Numbered from the stretch's first letter, positions 54,246-62,736 are shown. The stretch is DNA of 64,000 nucleotides from Salinibacterium sp. ZJ70 (GCF_011751865.2 NZ_CP061770.1:1922001-1986000); one strand, 5' to 3'. Numbers and translations: made by a program. The notes: generated by a model from the letters alone, not told the origin.

Positions 54246-55823
54246 TCAGCGACCGCCGAGAAGCTTCTGCAGGGCGGCGAGCTCTTCCTCCGAGGGAGCG
54301 GCCGAGCCGCCCTTCGCCGCGCCGAGCCCGAAACCGGATCCCGCGGGTGCAGCCGAGCCGCCGGGCGCGACGCCCTGCTCGATCGCCGCGTTCTCGGCAG
54401 CGCGCTTGGCGGGGTTGCCCGAGCGCGATCCGCTCTTCTTGCCCTTCGCCTTCTGCGCGGCCTTCTTGCCGCCGTGGGCGCCGGGCATCGGCCCCATGCC
54501 GGGGATGTTCGGCATGCCGCCCCTGGCGACCGTCTTCATCATCTTCGCTGCCTGCTCGAAGCGCTGCACGAGCTGGTTGACGTCGGTGACGGTGACGCCG
54601 GAACCCTTGGCGATGCGGAGGCGACGCGAGCCGTTGAGGAGCTTCGTGTTCTGGCGCTCGGCGGGCGTCATCGCCTGGATGATCGCCTCGGTGCGGGTGA
54701 GTTCGCGCTCGTCGAAGTTCTCGAGCTGCTCCTTCATGCCGCGGGCGCCGGGGAGCATGCCCATCATCCCCTTGAGCGAGCCCATCTTCTTGAGCTGCTG
54801 CATCTGGCCGAGGAAGTCATCGAGGGTGAACGTGTCGGTGCGGAACTTCTCCGCGACCTTCATCGCCTCCTCTTCGTCGAACGCGGACTGCGCCTGCTCG
54901 ATGAGGGTGAGGATGTCACCCAGGTCGAGGATGCGGTTCGCCATGCGGTCGGGGTGGAAGGGCTCGAAGTCGTCGAGGCCCTCACCCGTGGAGGCGAAGA
55001 TGATGGGGCGTCCGGTGACGGAGGCGATGGACAGCGCGGCACCACCGCGCGCGTCGCCGTCGAGCTTGGTGAGCACGACACCCGTGAAGTCGACGCCCTC
55101 CTGGAAGGCGCGCGCCGTGTTCACGGCGTCCTGACCGATCATCGCGTCGATGACGAACAGCACCTCGTCGGGGTTCACGGCCTTGCGGATGTTCGACGCC
55201 TGCTTCATGAGCTCGGCGTCGATGCCGAGTCGACCGGCGGTGTCGACGATGACGACGTCGTGAAGCTTGCGCTCGGCCTCGGCGACACCGTTCTTGGCGA
55301 CCTTCACGGGGTCGCCGACGCCGTTGCCGGGCTCGGGAGCATAGACGGGCACGCCCGCCTGCTCGCCGACGATCTGCAGCTGGGTGACGGCGTTGGGGCG
55401 CTGGAGGTCGCTCGCGACGAGGAGGGGCGTGTGGCCCTCCTTCTTGAGCCACTTCGCGAGCTTTCCGGCGAGGGTGGTCTTACCGGCACCCTGCAGACCC
55501 GCGAGCATGATCACGGTCGGCGGCTTCTTCGCGAACTGCAGCTTGCGCTGCTCGCCGCCGAGGATGCCGACGAGCTCCTCGTTGACGATCTGCACGACCT
55601 GCTGCGCCGGGTTGAGGGCGCGGTTCACCTCATCCGAGAGGGCGCGCTCGCGCACCTTGCCGGTGAACTCCTTGACCACCTCGAGGGCGACGTCGGCGTC
55701 GAGCAGGGCTCGACGGATCTCGCGCACTGTGCCGTCGACGTCCGCGGGGCTGAGTTTGCCCTTGGTGCGGAGGTTCTTGAAGGTCTGAGTGAGCCGGTCG
55801 GAGAGAGTGCCGAAGGTAGCCAT
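54246..55823 (-). CDS. ffh: Signal recognition particle protein Ffh
   Basis: SRP54 GTPase that delivers membrane proteins to FtsY. The protein is 525 residues, longer than the 450 of E. coli. N domain, G domain (GLQGAGKTTLAGKLA, DTAGRLGID, TKLDGDARGGAALS) and the Met-rich M domain (FLGQMQQLKKMGSLKGMMGMLPG, split) are intact. The extra C-terminal part is Lys/Ala/Gly-rich and ends in ELAALQKLLGGR. ATG 55823; TAGACT lies 10 nt upstream. Its receptor gene ftsY lies 6 kb further on the same strand, with unrelated genes between. Confidence 0.96.
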   Translation of the reverse strand: MATFGTLSDRLTQTFKNLRTKGKLSPADVDGTVREIRRALLDADVALEVVKEFTGKVRERALSDEVNRALNPAQQVVQIVNEELVGILGGEQRKLQFAKKPPTVIMLAGLQGAGKTTLAGKLAKWLKKEGHTPLLVASDLQRPNAVTQLQIVGEQAGVPVYAPEPGNGVGDPVKVAKNGVAEAERKLHDVVIVDTAGRLGIDAELMKQASNIRKAVNPDEVLFVIDAMIGQDAVNTARAFQEGVDFTGVVLTKLDGDARGGAALSIASVTGRPIIFASTGEGLDDFEPFHPDRMANRILDLGDILTLIEQAQSAFDEEEAMKVAEKFRTDTFTLDDFLGQMQQLKKMGSLKGMMGMLPGARGMKEQLENFDERELTRTEAIIQAMTPAERQNTKLLNGSRRLRIAKGSGVTVTDVNQLVQRFEQAAKMMKTVARGGMPNIPGMGPMPGAHGGKKAAQKAKGKKSGSRSGNPAKRAAENAAIEQGVAPGGSAAPAGSGFGLGAAKGGSAAPSEEELAALQKLLGGR

Positions 55824-55833
55824 GACGGCGTCG

Positions 55834-55839
55834 AGTCTA
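55834..55839 (-). promoter_or_regulatory. -10 box (TAGACT) of ffh
   Basis: TAGACT lies 10 nt before ATG 55823 on the minus strand. It is 12 bp from the divergent box of the carbonic-anhydrase-like gene. Confidence 0.45.
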
Positions 55840-55850
55840 CCGGGGCGCGA

Positions 55851-55856
55851 TAGCGT
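55851..55856 (+). promoter_or_regulatory. -10 box (TAGCGT) of the gamma-carbonic-anhydrase-like gene
   Basis: TAGCGT lies 6 nt before ATG 55863. Confidence 0.6.
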
Positions 55857-55862
55857 GGCGGG

Positions 55863-56378
55863 ATGAGCCACATTCTGCCTTTCGACGGCACCTCGCCGAA
55901 CATCGATGGAACGGCCTGGGTCGCCCCCACGGCGACCGTGATCGGAGCAGCCGAGCTGCATCCGGAATCGTCGGTCTTCTACGGCGCTGTCGTGCGCGCC
56001 GACCGTGACCGGATCGTGCTGGGCGCGGGATCCAACCTGCAGGACAACGTGGTCGTGCACGGGGACCCTGGCACCCCCGCGATCATCGGCTCCGGGGTCT
56101 CGGTGGGCCACGGGGCGGTCGTGCACGGCTGCACGATCGGCGACGACTGCCTCATCGGCATGAACGCGACCGTGCTCAATCGCGCTGTCATCGGCGCCGA
56201 GTCGCTCATCGCGGCCGGCGCGCTCGTGCTCGAGGACACCGTCATCCCCCCGCGTTCGCTCGTCGCGGGCGTGCCGGCGAAGGTGCGCCGCGAGCTCACC
56301 GACGACGAGGTCGCCGGCATCCGCCGCAACGCGGAGACCTACCGGATGCTCGCTGCCCAGCACCGGGAGATCGGGTGA
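55863..56378 (+). CDS. Gamma-carbonic anhydrase-like hexapeptide protein
   Basis: 171 residues of left-handed beta-helix. The turns GAVVRADRDRIVLGAGSNLQDNVVVHGDPG, SVGHGAVVHGCTIGDDCLIGMNATVLN and AVIGAESLIAAGALV are clear, and the zinc histidines (VVVHGD, VGHGAVVHG) are in place. Related proteins are YrdA and CaiE; many lack measurable carbonic anhydrase activity. Its stop overlaps the next gene start (GTGA). Confidence 0.9.
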   Translation: MSHILPFDGTSPNIDGTAWVAPTATVIGAAELHPESSVFYGAVVRADRDRIVLGAGSNLQDNVVVHGDPGTPAIIGSGVSVGHGAVVHGCTIGDDCLIGMNATVLNRAVIGAESLIAAGALVLEDTVIPPRSLVAGVPAKVRRELTDDEVAGIRRNAETYRMLAAQHREIG

Positions 56379-57013
56379 GCGACGACGCGTCGCCGCGCGA
56401 GTTCCGCCCCGACTGGTCCCGCTTCCACCGGCGTCTGTGGCGCCGCTGGGCGATGCTGCTGCCGCTGACGCTGCTCATCATGGTGCTCGCCGTCGGCCCG
56501 CAGGTGGGCTTCCTGTTCGTCGCGATCGGTCTGCCGATGGTCGTCGGCGGGCTCGTGGCGCTGCTCTACTTCAGCCGGGCACGCGTCTGGTTCGAGGGCC
56601 CCGTGCTGCGCATCCGCGGCGCACTGCGCACCCGCAGCTGGTCGACATCCGACGTCGGCAATCTCGTGTTCGTGCCGCAGCCGGGCCTGCCGGGCAAGAA
56701 GATGCCCGCGACGCTCTACGGCGTGACGACTCAGGCGGAGCGTCTGTTCTGGCTCTCGGGGGATCTGTGGGATCGCGAGGATCAGGACGCGATCGCCGCG
56801 CTCATCGGGGCGCCCATCCACGAGGTTCCTGCGGGACTCACGCCGAAGGAGATCGCTGAGCGATTCCCGGGCACCCTCGGCTGGACGGCGCTGAAGCCGT
56901 GGCTCTTCGCGCTCGTGATCGCCGCGTGCGCCCTCGCGCTCATGGTGACCGTGTCGGTCATCATCACGGTCGTGCTCCTCGCGACAGGCCAGCTGACGCT
57001 GCCCGCATCCTGA
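56375..57013 (+). CDS. Membrane protein with PH-like middle domain (unknown)
   Basis: 212 residues. Two TM segments near the N-terminus (about 27-65) and one near the C-terminus (about 175-205) flank a soluble, beta-rich middle part (RVWFEGPVLRIRGALRTRSWSTSDVGNLVFVPQPG, split) that resembles bacterial PH domains. Function unknown. Coupled to the carbonic-anhydrase-like gene by GTGA. Confidence 0.72.
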   Translation: MSDDASPREFRPDWSRFHRRLWRRWAMLLPLTLLIMVLAVGPQVGFLFVAIGLPMVVGGLVALLYFSRARVWFEGPVLRIRGALRTRSWSTSDVGNLVFVPQPGLPGKKMPATLYGVTTQAERLFWLSGDLWDREDQDAIAALIGAPIHEVPAGLTPKEIAERFPGTLGWTALKPWLFALVIAACALALMVTVSVIITVVLLATGQLTLPAS

Positions 57014-57028
57014 CGAGCGCGGGCGGCG

Positions 57029-57568
57029 TCAGCCCGCTGTGCGCTCGTGGATGGCGCTCGCGACGCTGCGCCCGTTGAGGTCGAGGTAGAGGTGCTGCTC
57101 GCTGAGCGACACGGTGAGGTCGTTGCGGCGTTCGAGCCCCGAGGCGGCGTCATCGATGAAGCCGGGATCGAAGCTGCGCACCGGGATCTGCTCGGCGCGG
57201 TGCACGGGCTTGCCCGCCCACGCGTCGACGACCTTCTGCGGGTCGCGGTGCGTGTAGACGGCGGCGCGGTCGGCGAGCTTGCTGCCCGTGTGCAGGCGAC
57301 CGGCATCCGGTGCTCCCACCTCGATCCACGCGGTCACGCGGCCCGTGAGGTCGCGCACGAGCACGGCGGGCTCGTCGGTCGACGAGATGCCACCCGAGAA
57401 CTCGATGCCCTCCTCGTATTCGAGGCAGTACGCGAGCACGCGCGTCAGCAGATAGAGGTCGGTCTCGGACGGATGCTGGGCGACCCGCAGCGAGAGCTGC
57501 TCGTACACCCCGCGGTCCACATCCGCCAGCTGCACCTCGAAGGTGCGGATCGTCGCTCCAGCCGCCAT
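57029..57568 (-). CDS. yaeQ: YaeQ family protein
   Basis: 179 residues, the family length. It has the PD-(D/E)XK-like core of YaeQ: FEVQLADVDRGVYEQLSLRVAQHPSETD, YLLTRVLAYCLEYEEGIEFSGGISSTDEPAV, and TAWIEVGAPDAGRLHTGSKLADRAAVYTHRDP (each split by loops). The role of YaeQ is unresolved. TAGGCT lies 8 nt before ATG 57568. Confidence 0.9.
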   Translation of the reverse strand: MAAGATIRTFEVQLADVDRGVYEQLSLRVAQHPSETDLYLLTRVLAYCLEYEEGIEFSGGISSTDEPAVLVRDLTGRVTAWIEVGAPDAGRLHTGSKLADRAAVYTHRDPQKVVDAWAGKPVHRAEQIPVRSFDPGFIDDAASGLERRNDLTVSLSEQHLYLDLNGRSVASAIHERTAG

Positions 57569-57576
57569 AGGTTCCG

Positions 57577-57582
57577 AGCCTA
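57577..57582 (-). promoter_or_regulatory. -10 box (TAGGCT) of yaeQ
   Basis: TAGGCT lies 8 nt before ATG 57568 on the minus strand. Confidence 0.45.
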
Positions 57583-57617
57583 GGCGCTCGGGAGGCGGGC
57601 TCCGTTCACGCGGGCAG

Positions 57618-58658
57618 TCAGCCGCGCAGGGCGGCGAGCAGCTGCGACTTGACCTCGGGGCGGATGGGGTAGGTCGCGCTGAAGGACAGCCGCGTCACAA
57701 GGCCCGCATAGCGCTCGCGCAGCTGAGCGGCGACCTCATCCGGGGTGCCGACGGCGGCGAAGGCGGCGAGCATGTCGTCGGTGATGTGCTCGCCGATCTG
57801 CGCCCACTCGCCGCGGCGAGCACCCGCGTTGAGCTTCTCGTGCACGCCCTCCCAGCCGTGCAGGGCGAGCACCGGCAGGTAGTCGGGCGTCGAGCCGTAG
57901 AAGGCGATCGTGGCGCGTGTCTCGGCGATCGCGCGGTCGAGCTCCTGCTGCGTCTCGCCGACGGCGATGAACGCGGGGAGGCTGATGCGCACGTCTGCGG
58001 GGTCGCGATCTGCGGATGCGGCGCCCCGCGCGAGGGCGGGCACGGTGACCTCGCGCAGGTAGCGCTCGGTCGTGAAGGTGTGGGCGAGCATGCCGTCGGC
58101 CACAGCTCCCGCGGTCTCCGTCATCTTCTCGCCGACTGCGGCGAGCCAGACGGGCGGCGGACCGTAGGGGTTCGGGCCCGGGTTGAAGTAGGGCGTCATG
58201 AGGGTGTGCCGGTAGAACTCGCCCTCGAAGGCGAGCTTCTCGCCCGTCTCCCACGCATTCCAGATGGCGCGCACGGCCGTCACGAATTCGCGCATGCGCG
58301 CGGCGGGCGCCGACCACGGCATCGAGAACCGGCGCTCGATGTGGGGCTTCACCTGCGAGCCGAGGCCGAGCTGGAAGCGACCGCCCGAGACGAGCTGCAC
58401 GTCGTTCGCGGTCTCGGCGACCGTCATCGGGTTGCGCGCGAACGCGACGGCGATGCCCGTCATGAGGCTCACCCGCTCGGTGCGCATCGCGGCGGCGGTG
58501 AGCGAGACGAACGGATCGTGGCGCGTCTCGGCCGCGAAGATGCCGTCGTACCCCTCGGCCTCGAGGTCGGCGGCGCCGGCGGCGAAGGTGCGCGGGTCGG
58601 TGCCGGCGTCACCTCCTGCGTCGATGAGGAAGGGCGTCGGGGTGGCGTCAGCGCTCAT
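57618..58658 (-). CDS. LLM class F420-dependent oxidoreductase (TIGR03617-like)
   Basis: 346 residues. The barrel has LEAEGYDGIFAAETRHDPFVSLTAAAMRTERVSL, GIAVAFARNPMTVAETANDVQLVSGGRFQLGLGSQVKPHIERRFSMPW and PPPVWLAAVGEKMTETAG (each split by loops), the pattern of the TIGR03617 group. Second of three LLM enzymes within 6 kb. CAGGAT, an imperfect -10 box, lies 6 nt before ATG 58658. It is divergent from the third LLM gene. Confidence 0.87.
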   Translation of the reverse strand: MSADATPTPFLIDAGGDAGTDPRTFAAGAADLEAEGYDGIFAAETRHDPFVSLTAAAMRTERVSLMTGIAVAFARNPMTVAETANDVQLVSGGRFQLGLGSQVKPHIERRFSMPWSAPAARMREFVTAVRAIWNAWETGEKLAFEGEFYRHTLMTPYFNPGPNPYGPPPVWLAAVGEKMTETAGAVADGMLAHTFTTERYLREVTVPALARGAASADRDPADVRISLPAFIAVGETQQELDRAIAETRATIAFYGSTPDYLPVLALHGWEGVHEKLNAGARRGEWAQIGEHITDDMLAAFAAVGTPDEVAAQLRERYAGLVTRLSFSATYPIRPEVKSQLLAALRG

Positions 58659-58852
58659 GCCGCCATCCTGCCGCAGAGCGCTGTCGCGCGGGCAGAGATT
58701 GTGCGGGCGCTACGAAAACGGTGCGCGGGCGACGCGAATGCGCCGTGGGGCGGCGACAGTCTCACCAGCCGATAGCGGGAGAGGGAGCCGATCGCAACGG
58801 TCTTGCCCGGATCTGCCCGGCACCGGAGGCTCGGGGGGTCGAAAGGGGTTCT

Positions 58853-59821
58853 ATGCCGATCGTCGGTTTCCACGCCTCCCATGAGCAGATGCATCCGTCT
58901 GCGCTGCTCGCCGCCGTGCAGGATGCCGAGTTCGCGGGCTTCGACGCGGCCATGTGCTCGGATCATCTCGCGCCCTGGACGACCGCGCAGCGCCACTCGG
59001 GCTTCTCGTGGTCGTGGCTCGGTGCCGCGCTCGCGACGACCCGGCTCGGTCTGGGTCTCGTGACAGCCCCCGGGCAGCGGATGCACGGCGTGATCGTGGC
59101 GCAGGCGCTCGGCACGCTCGGGGCGATGTTCCCTGGCCGCATCTGGGCCGCGCTCGCGAGCGGCGAGAACCTCAACGAGCACGTGACGGGCGACCCCTGG
59201 CCCGACCACTCGATGCGGCGCGACCGACTCGCGGCGAACGCCGACGTCATCCGGAAGCTGCTGACCGGCGAGGAGGTGACGCGGCACGACGAGCTCATCA
59301 CCGTGGATCGAGCGCGCGTGTGGACGCGCCCCGAGATCGCCCCGTCGCTCTTCGCGGCCGCTGTGAGCCCGGAGGGTGCTGCGCACGTCGCCAGCTGGGC
59401 CGACGGACTCGTGACGGTGCTGCAGGAGGGTGACGCGCACCGCGACACCATCGCCGCGTACCACGACGCGGGCGGAACCGGCCCCGTGAGCCTGCAGGTG
59501 CATGTGAGCTACGCGAGCAGCCGCGCCGAGGCGGAGGCGATTGCGCTCGAGCAGTGGAGGCACGCCGTCGTGACCCCACCCGCGCTCTGGGATCTCGCCA
59601 CGCCCGAGGAGTTCGATGTGCGCGCCGCGGGGGCAACGATCGACGACATCCGCACGCACGTCATCGTCACCCACGAGCTCTCCGAGTTGCGCGACCGACT
59701 GAGCGAGCTCGGCGCAGACGTCGACCGCCTGTACCTGCACCATGTGGGAACCGACCAGTCCGCATTCATCCGCGACATGGGCGAGCACGTGCTGCCCGCC
59801 ATCCGGGAGGCCGGCCGATGA
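58853..59821 (+). CDS. LLM class oxidoreductase (TIGR03885-like) coupled to a GH13 gene
   Basis: 322 residues. It begins PIVGFHASHEQMHPSALLAAVQDAEFAGFDAAMCSDH (split) and has HSGFSWSWLGAALATTRLGLGLVTAPGQRMHG and AALASGENLNEHVTGDPWP, typical of the TIGR03885 group, thought to be flavin-dependent. Unlike most genes here it has a good RBS (AAAGGGG, 5 nt). Its stop overlaps the start of the GH13 gene (ATGA), an arrangement I believe recurs in actinobacteria. The link between a flavin enzyme and an alpha-glucan enzyme is unexplained. Confidence 0.85.
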   Translation: MPIVGFHASHEQMHPSALLAAVQDAEFAGFDAAMCSDHLAPWTTAQRHSGFSWSWLGAALATTRLGLGLVTAPGQRMHGVIVAQALGTLGAMFPGRIWAALASGENLNEHVTGDPWPDHSMRRDRLAANADVIRKLLTGEEVTRHDELITVDRARVWTRPEIAPSLFAAAVSPEGAAHVASWADGLVTVLQEGDAHRDTIAAYHDAGGTGPVSLQVHVSYASSRAEAEAIALEQWRHAVVTPPALWDLATPEEFDVRAAGATIDDIRTHVIVTHELSELRDRLSELGADVDRLYLHHVGTDQSAFIRDMGEHVLPAIREAGR

Positions 59822-61479
59822 AGATCACCGACACGAGCGACCTCTGGTGGAAGACCGCCATCGTCTACTGCCTCGACATCGAGACCTACATGGACTGGGA
59901 CGGCGACGGCCGAGGCGACATCGTGGGACTCACCCACCGCATCGACCACCTCTCGAACCTCGGCGTCACGTGCCTCTGGCTCATGCCGTTCTATCCGACG
60001 CCCGGCAAGGATGACGGATACGACATCACCGACTACTACGCCGTCGATCCGCGCCTCGGCGACCTCGGCCAGTTCGTCGAACTCATCCGCACCGCGAACG
60101 ATCGCGGAATGCGGGTGATCGTCGACCTCGTCGCCAACCACACCTCGGATCAGCACCCGTGGTTCCGTGAGTCGCGGTCGCGCATCGACTCCCCCAAACG
60201 CGACTATTACCTCTGGCGTGATGAGCCGCCGAAGGACCAGCAGGAGACGGTGTTCCCCGGTGAGGAGTCGAGCGTGTGGGAGCTCGATGAGAAGACGGGC
60301 CAGTACTTCCTGCACAGCTTCTACCGGCACCAGCCCGACCTCAACATCGCCAACCCGAAGGTGCGCGATGAGATCGCGCGCATCATGGGCTTCTGGCTCG
60401 AGCTCGGGGTCACCGGGTTCCGGGTGGATGCGGTGCCGTTCTTCCTGCAGCTGCCCGAAGGCACGCGCGGCGACCCGCACGAGTACCTGCGCGACCTCCG
60501 CCGGTTCCTGGAGCGTCGCTCGAGCGAGGCGATCCTGCTGGGCGAGGTGAACCTGCCGTATGAGGAGCAGGTCGGATACTTCGGCGGGGGTGACGGCGCA
60601 TCCCAGCTGTCGATGCAGTTCGACTTCGTGGGGATGCAGGCGCTCTACCTCTCGCTCGCACGTCAGGATGCGACGCCGCTCATCACGGCGCTGCGCGCCC
60701 GACCCGAGCTTCCGCCGGAGGCGCAGTGGGCGAACTTCGTGCGCAACCACGACGAACTCACCCTCGACAAGCTCTCCGAAGACGAGCGCCAGGAGGTGTT
60801 CGACGCGTTCGGCCCCGAGGAGCACATGCGGATCTACGGCCGCGGCATCGTGCGCCGCCTCCCGTCGATGCTCGACGGCGACCCACGCCGCATCCGCATG
60901 GTCTACAGCCTCATGTTCTCGCTGCCGGGCACCCCCGTGCTGTTCTACGGCGAGGAGATCGGCATGGCCGAGAACCTGGAGCTGGACGGCCGCCACACGG
61001 TGCGCACGCCGATGCAGTGGTCGAGCGGGAGGAACGGCGGGTTCTCGGATGCCGCGCCCTCGCGCCTCGTCGCGAAGCCGCCGAGCGGCGGGTACTCCCC
61101 CGAGCATGTGAACGTCGTCGACCAGCGGCACGACACCGGTTCGCTGCTCAACTTCATGCGGCTGCTCACCGCGCGCTACCGCGCATCCGCGGAGATCGGA
61201 TGGGGCGAGCTGGAGATCTTCGACCAGGAGAACCCTGCCCTGCTCGTGCACAGCGTGACCGCCGACATCGGACGCATGATCGCCGTGCACAACCTCTCGC
61301 CCGAGGCGGCGACCGCGACGCTCACCGTGCGGGGCGAGCCCGAGGGCACGATGCTCTCGGACCTGCTGGAGTCACGCGATCAGGAGCTTCCGCGATCCGG
61401 CAAGGTCGAGCTGGACGTGGAGGCGTACGGCGCGCGCTGGGTGCGCGTGATGCGCCCCGGCGACCACCGCCTCACCTGA
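59818..61479 (+). CDS. GH13 alpha-amylase family protein (trehalose synthase-like)
   Basis: 553 residues. The start WWKTAIVYCLDIETYMDWDGDGRGDIVG resembles TreS-type GH13 (subfamily 16 and relatives). Motifs: DLVANHTSDQHPWF, nucleophile in GFRVDAVPFF, acid/base in ILLGEVNLPYEEQ, and FVRNHDELTLDKL for the transition-state Asp. The RTPMQWSSGRNGGFS segment matches TreS. A C-terminal beta domain closes it. It could interconvert maltose and trehalose or act on short glucans, feeding the GlgE route at 11 kb; no maltokinase domain is fused. ATG overlaps the LLM gene. Confidence 0.88.
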   Translation: MKITDTSDLWWKTAIVYCLDIETYMDWDGDGRGDIVGLTHRIDHLSNLGVTCLWLMPFYPTPGKDDGYDITDYYAVDPRLGDLGQFVELIRTANDRGMRVIVDLVANHTSDQHPWFRESRSRIDSPKRDYYLWRDEPPKDQQETVFPGEESSVWELDEKTGQYFLHSFYRHQPDLNIANPKVRDEIARIMGFWLELGVTGFRVDAVPFFLQLPEGTRGDPHEYLRDLRRFLERRSSEAILLGEVNLPYEEQVGYFGGGDGASQLSMQFDFVGMQALYLSLARQDATPLITALRARPELPPEAQWANFVRNHDELTLDKLSEDERQEVFDAFGPEEHMRIYGRGIVRRLPSMLDGDPRRIRMVYSLMFSLPGTPVLFYGEEIGMAENLELDGRHTVRTPMQWSSGRNGGFSDAAPSRLVAKPPSGGYSPEHVNVVDQRHDTGSLLNFMRLLTARYRASAEIGWGELEIFDQENPALLVHSVTADIGRMIAVHNLSPEAATATLTVRGEPEGTMLSDLLESRDQELPRSGKVELDVEAYGARWVRVMRPGDHRLT

Positions 61480-61857
61480 GGCGCGGGCCCCCGCCCCCGC
61501 CGAGCGGTTGTGCAGGAACGGGTTGCCGTTATGCAGGAACCGGCTGCCGTTGTGCAGGAACGGGCTGCCGTTGTGCAGGAACGGGCTGCCGTTGTGCAGG
61601 AACGGGCTGCCGTTGTGCAGGACAACCTGCGCCGCGCATCCGCCGGACCCCCGTGATTCCGGCTGGTCGACGGATGCCGACGCGCCTGTTCCTGCACAAC
61701 AGATCGCGGATCCTGCACAACGGTTTTCCGGTCGACGGGCGGTTCCTGCATAACGGCAACCGGATCCTGCACAACCGCTCGGGCGGGGGCAGCCGTACGG
61801 GATGGCGCGGGCAGCGGGCGCGCACCACGGCGCCGCGGGCGCAGGTTCGGCGGCCGG
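61480..61857. repeat. 21-bp-period inverted repeat element, locus B (GH13/ftsY gap)
   Basis: The 378-bp convergent gap is mostly repeat. Core GTT(G/A)TGCAGGA occurs six times in direct orientation at 61507, 61528, 61549, 61570, 61591 and 61612, an exact 21-bp period. After a 67-bp spacer the reverse-complement core appears at 61690, 61711, 61744 and 61765, in two pairs each 21 bp apart. The rest (61480-61506 and 61776-61857) holds nothing recognisable. Locus A (46424-46555) is a shorter version. An open frame reading PLCRNGL repeats crosses it, but it has no RBS and simply reflects the 21-bp period. Confidence 0.9.
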
Positions 61858-62724
61858 TCAGCCGACGAGCTGCTGCGCGAAGACGTGCGGGGTGAAGCCC
61901 GTGAGGTCGTTGATCCCCTCACCCTGACCGACGAGCTTCACGGGGATGCCCGTCTTCTCCTGCACGGCCAGCACGAAGCCGCCCTTCGCGGAGCCGTCGA
62001 GCTTGGTGAGCACGAGGCCGGTGACGCCCGCGTGCTGCACGAACGCATCCGCCTGCGCGAGTCCGTTCTGGCCGGTGGTCGCGTCGAGCACGAGCAGCAC
62101 CTCGGCGACCGGCTCGAGCTTCTCGATGACGCGGCGCACCTTGCCGAGCTCGTCCATGAGGCCCGACTTCGTCTGCAGGCGGCCGGCGGTGTCGATGAGG
62201 GCGATGTCGATGCCTTCGCGCTTCGCGAGCTCGACCGTCTGGAAGGCGACGGATGCCGGATCCTGCCCCTGCTGCTGCGGGCGCACGATGCGCGCACCCG
62301 AACGCTCGGCCCAGGTGGCGAGCTGCTCGACCGCAGCCGCGCGGAACGTGTCTGCCGCGCCGACGACGACGGAGCGCCCGTGCGTGTTCAGGAACTTGGA
62401 GAACTTGCCGATCGTGGTCGTCTTGCCGACGCCGTTGACGCCCACGACGAGCACCACCGCGGGACGCGCGGTGAGCGTGAGCGTGGAGTCGTACTTCGCG
62501 AGACGCTCCTCGATGGTCTCGCGCAGCATCCGCTGCAGATCCTTCGGGTCGGTCGTGCGGTAGCGGTCGACCTTCTGGTGCAGCTCATCGACGATGGTCT
62601 CGGTGAGGTCGGGCCCGAAGTCGGCGCCGAGCAGCGCATCCTCGAGGTCTTCCCATGTGTTGTCGTCGATGGTCGCCTTCGTGAACATGCCACGGAGCGC
62701 GTTGCCGAGAGACCAGGAAGCCAT
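61858..62724 (-). CDS. ftsY: SRP receptor FtsY
   Basis: GTPase partner of Ffh at the membrane. The protein is 288 residues, a minimal NG form: N domain (WEDLEDALLGADFGPDLTETIVDELHQKV, split) and G domain (VGVNGVGKTTTIGKFSKFL, AADTFRAAAVEQLATWAERSG, DTAGRLQTKSGLMDEL, TKLDGSAKGG). The acidic A domain found in E. coli and many actinobacteria is absent; the protein starts only about 20 residues before the first N-domain helix. ATG 62724 follows TAGCCT by 6 nt. Confidence 0.95.
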   Translation of the reverse strand: MASWSLGNALRGMFTKATIDDNTWEDLEDALLGADFGPDLTETIVDELHQKVDRYRTTDPKDLQRMLRETIEERLAKYDSTLTLTARPAVVLVVGVNGVGKTTTIGKFSKFLNTHGRSVVVGAADTFRAAAVEQLATWAERSGARIVRPQQQGQDPASVAFQTVELAKREGIDIALIDTAGRLQTKSGLMDELGKVRRVIEKLEPVAEVLLVLDATTGQNGLAQADAFVQHAGVTGLVLTKLDGSAKGGFVLAVQEKTGIPVKLVGQGEGINDLTGFTPHVFAQQLVG

Positions 62725-62730
62725 GGCTCC

Positions 62731-62736
62731 AGGCTA
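62731..62736 (-). promoter_or_regulatory. -10 box (TAGCCT) of ftsY
   Basis: TAGCCT lies 6 nt before ATG 62724 on the minus strand; the box ends right next to the cytochrome b gene stop. Confidence 0.6.

Noticed and set aside
54246..56363. N-terminal extension of ffh beyond 55823
   Set aside because: The extra 180 codons are antisense to the carbonic-anhydrase-like gene; Ffh begins FGTLSDRLTQTFKNL as expected.
61508..61753. Open frame coding for PLCRNGL repeats, as a possible repeat protein
   Set aside because: The 21-bp DNA period automatically gives a 7-residue repeat. There is no RBS or -10 box, and the repeat also occurs in inverted orientation where no frame is kept.
61507..61775. CRISPR array
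   Set aside because: Repeats are 11 bp with a 21-bp period and the intervening 10 bp are nearly identical too, so there are no unique spacers; copies invert midway and no cas gene is near.
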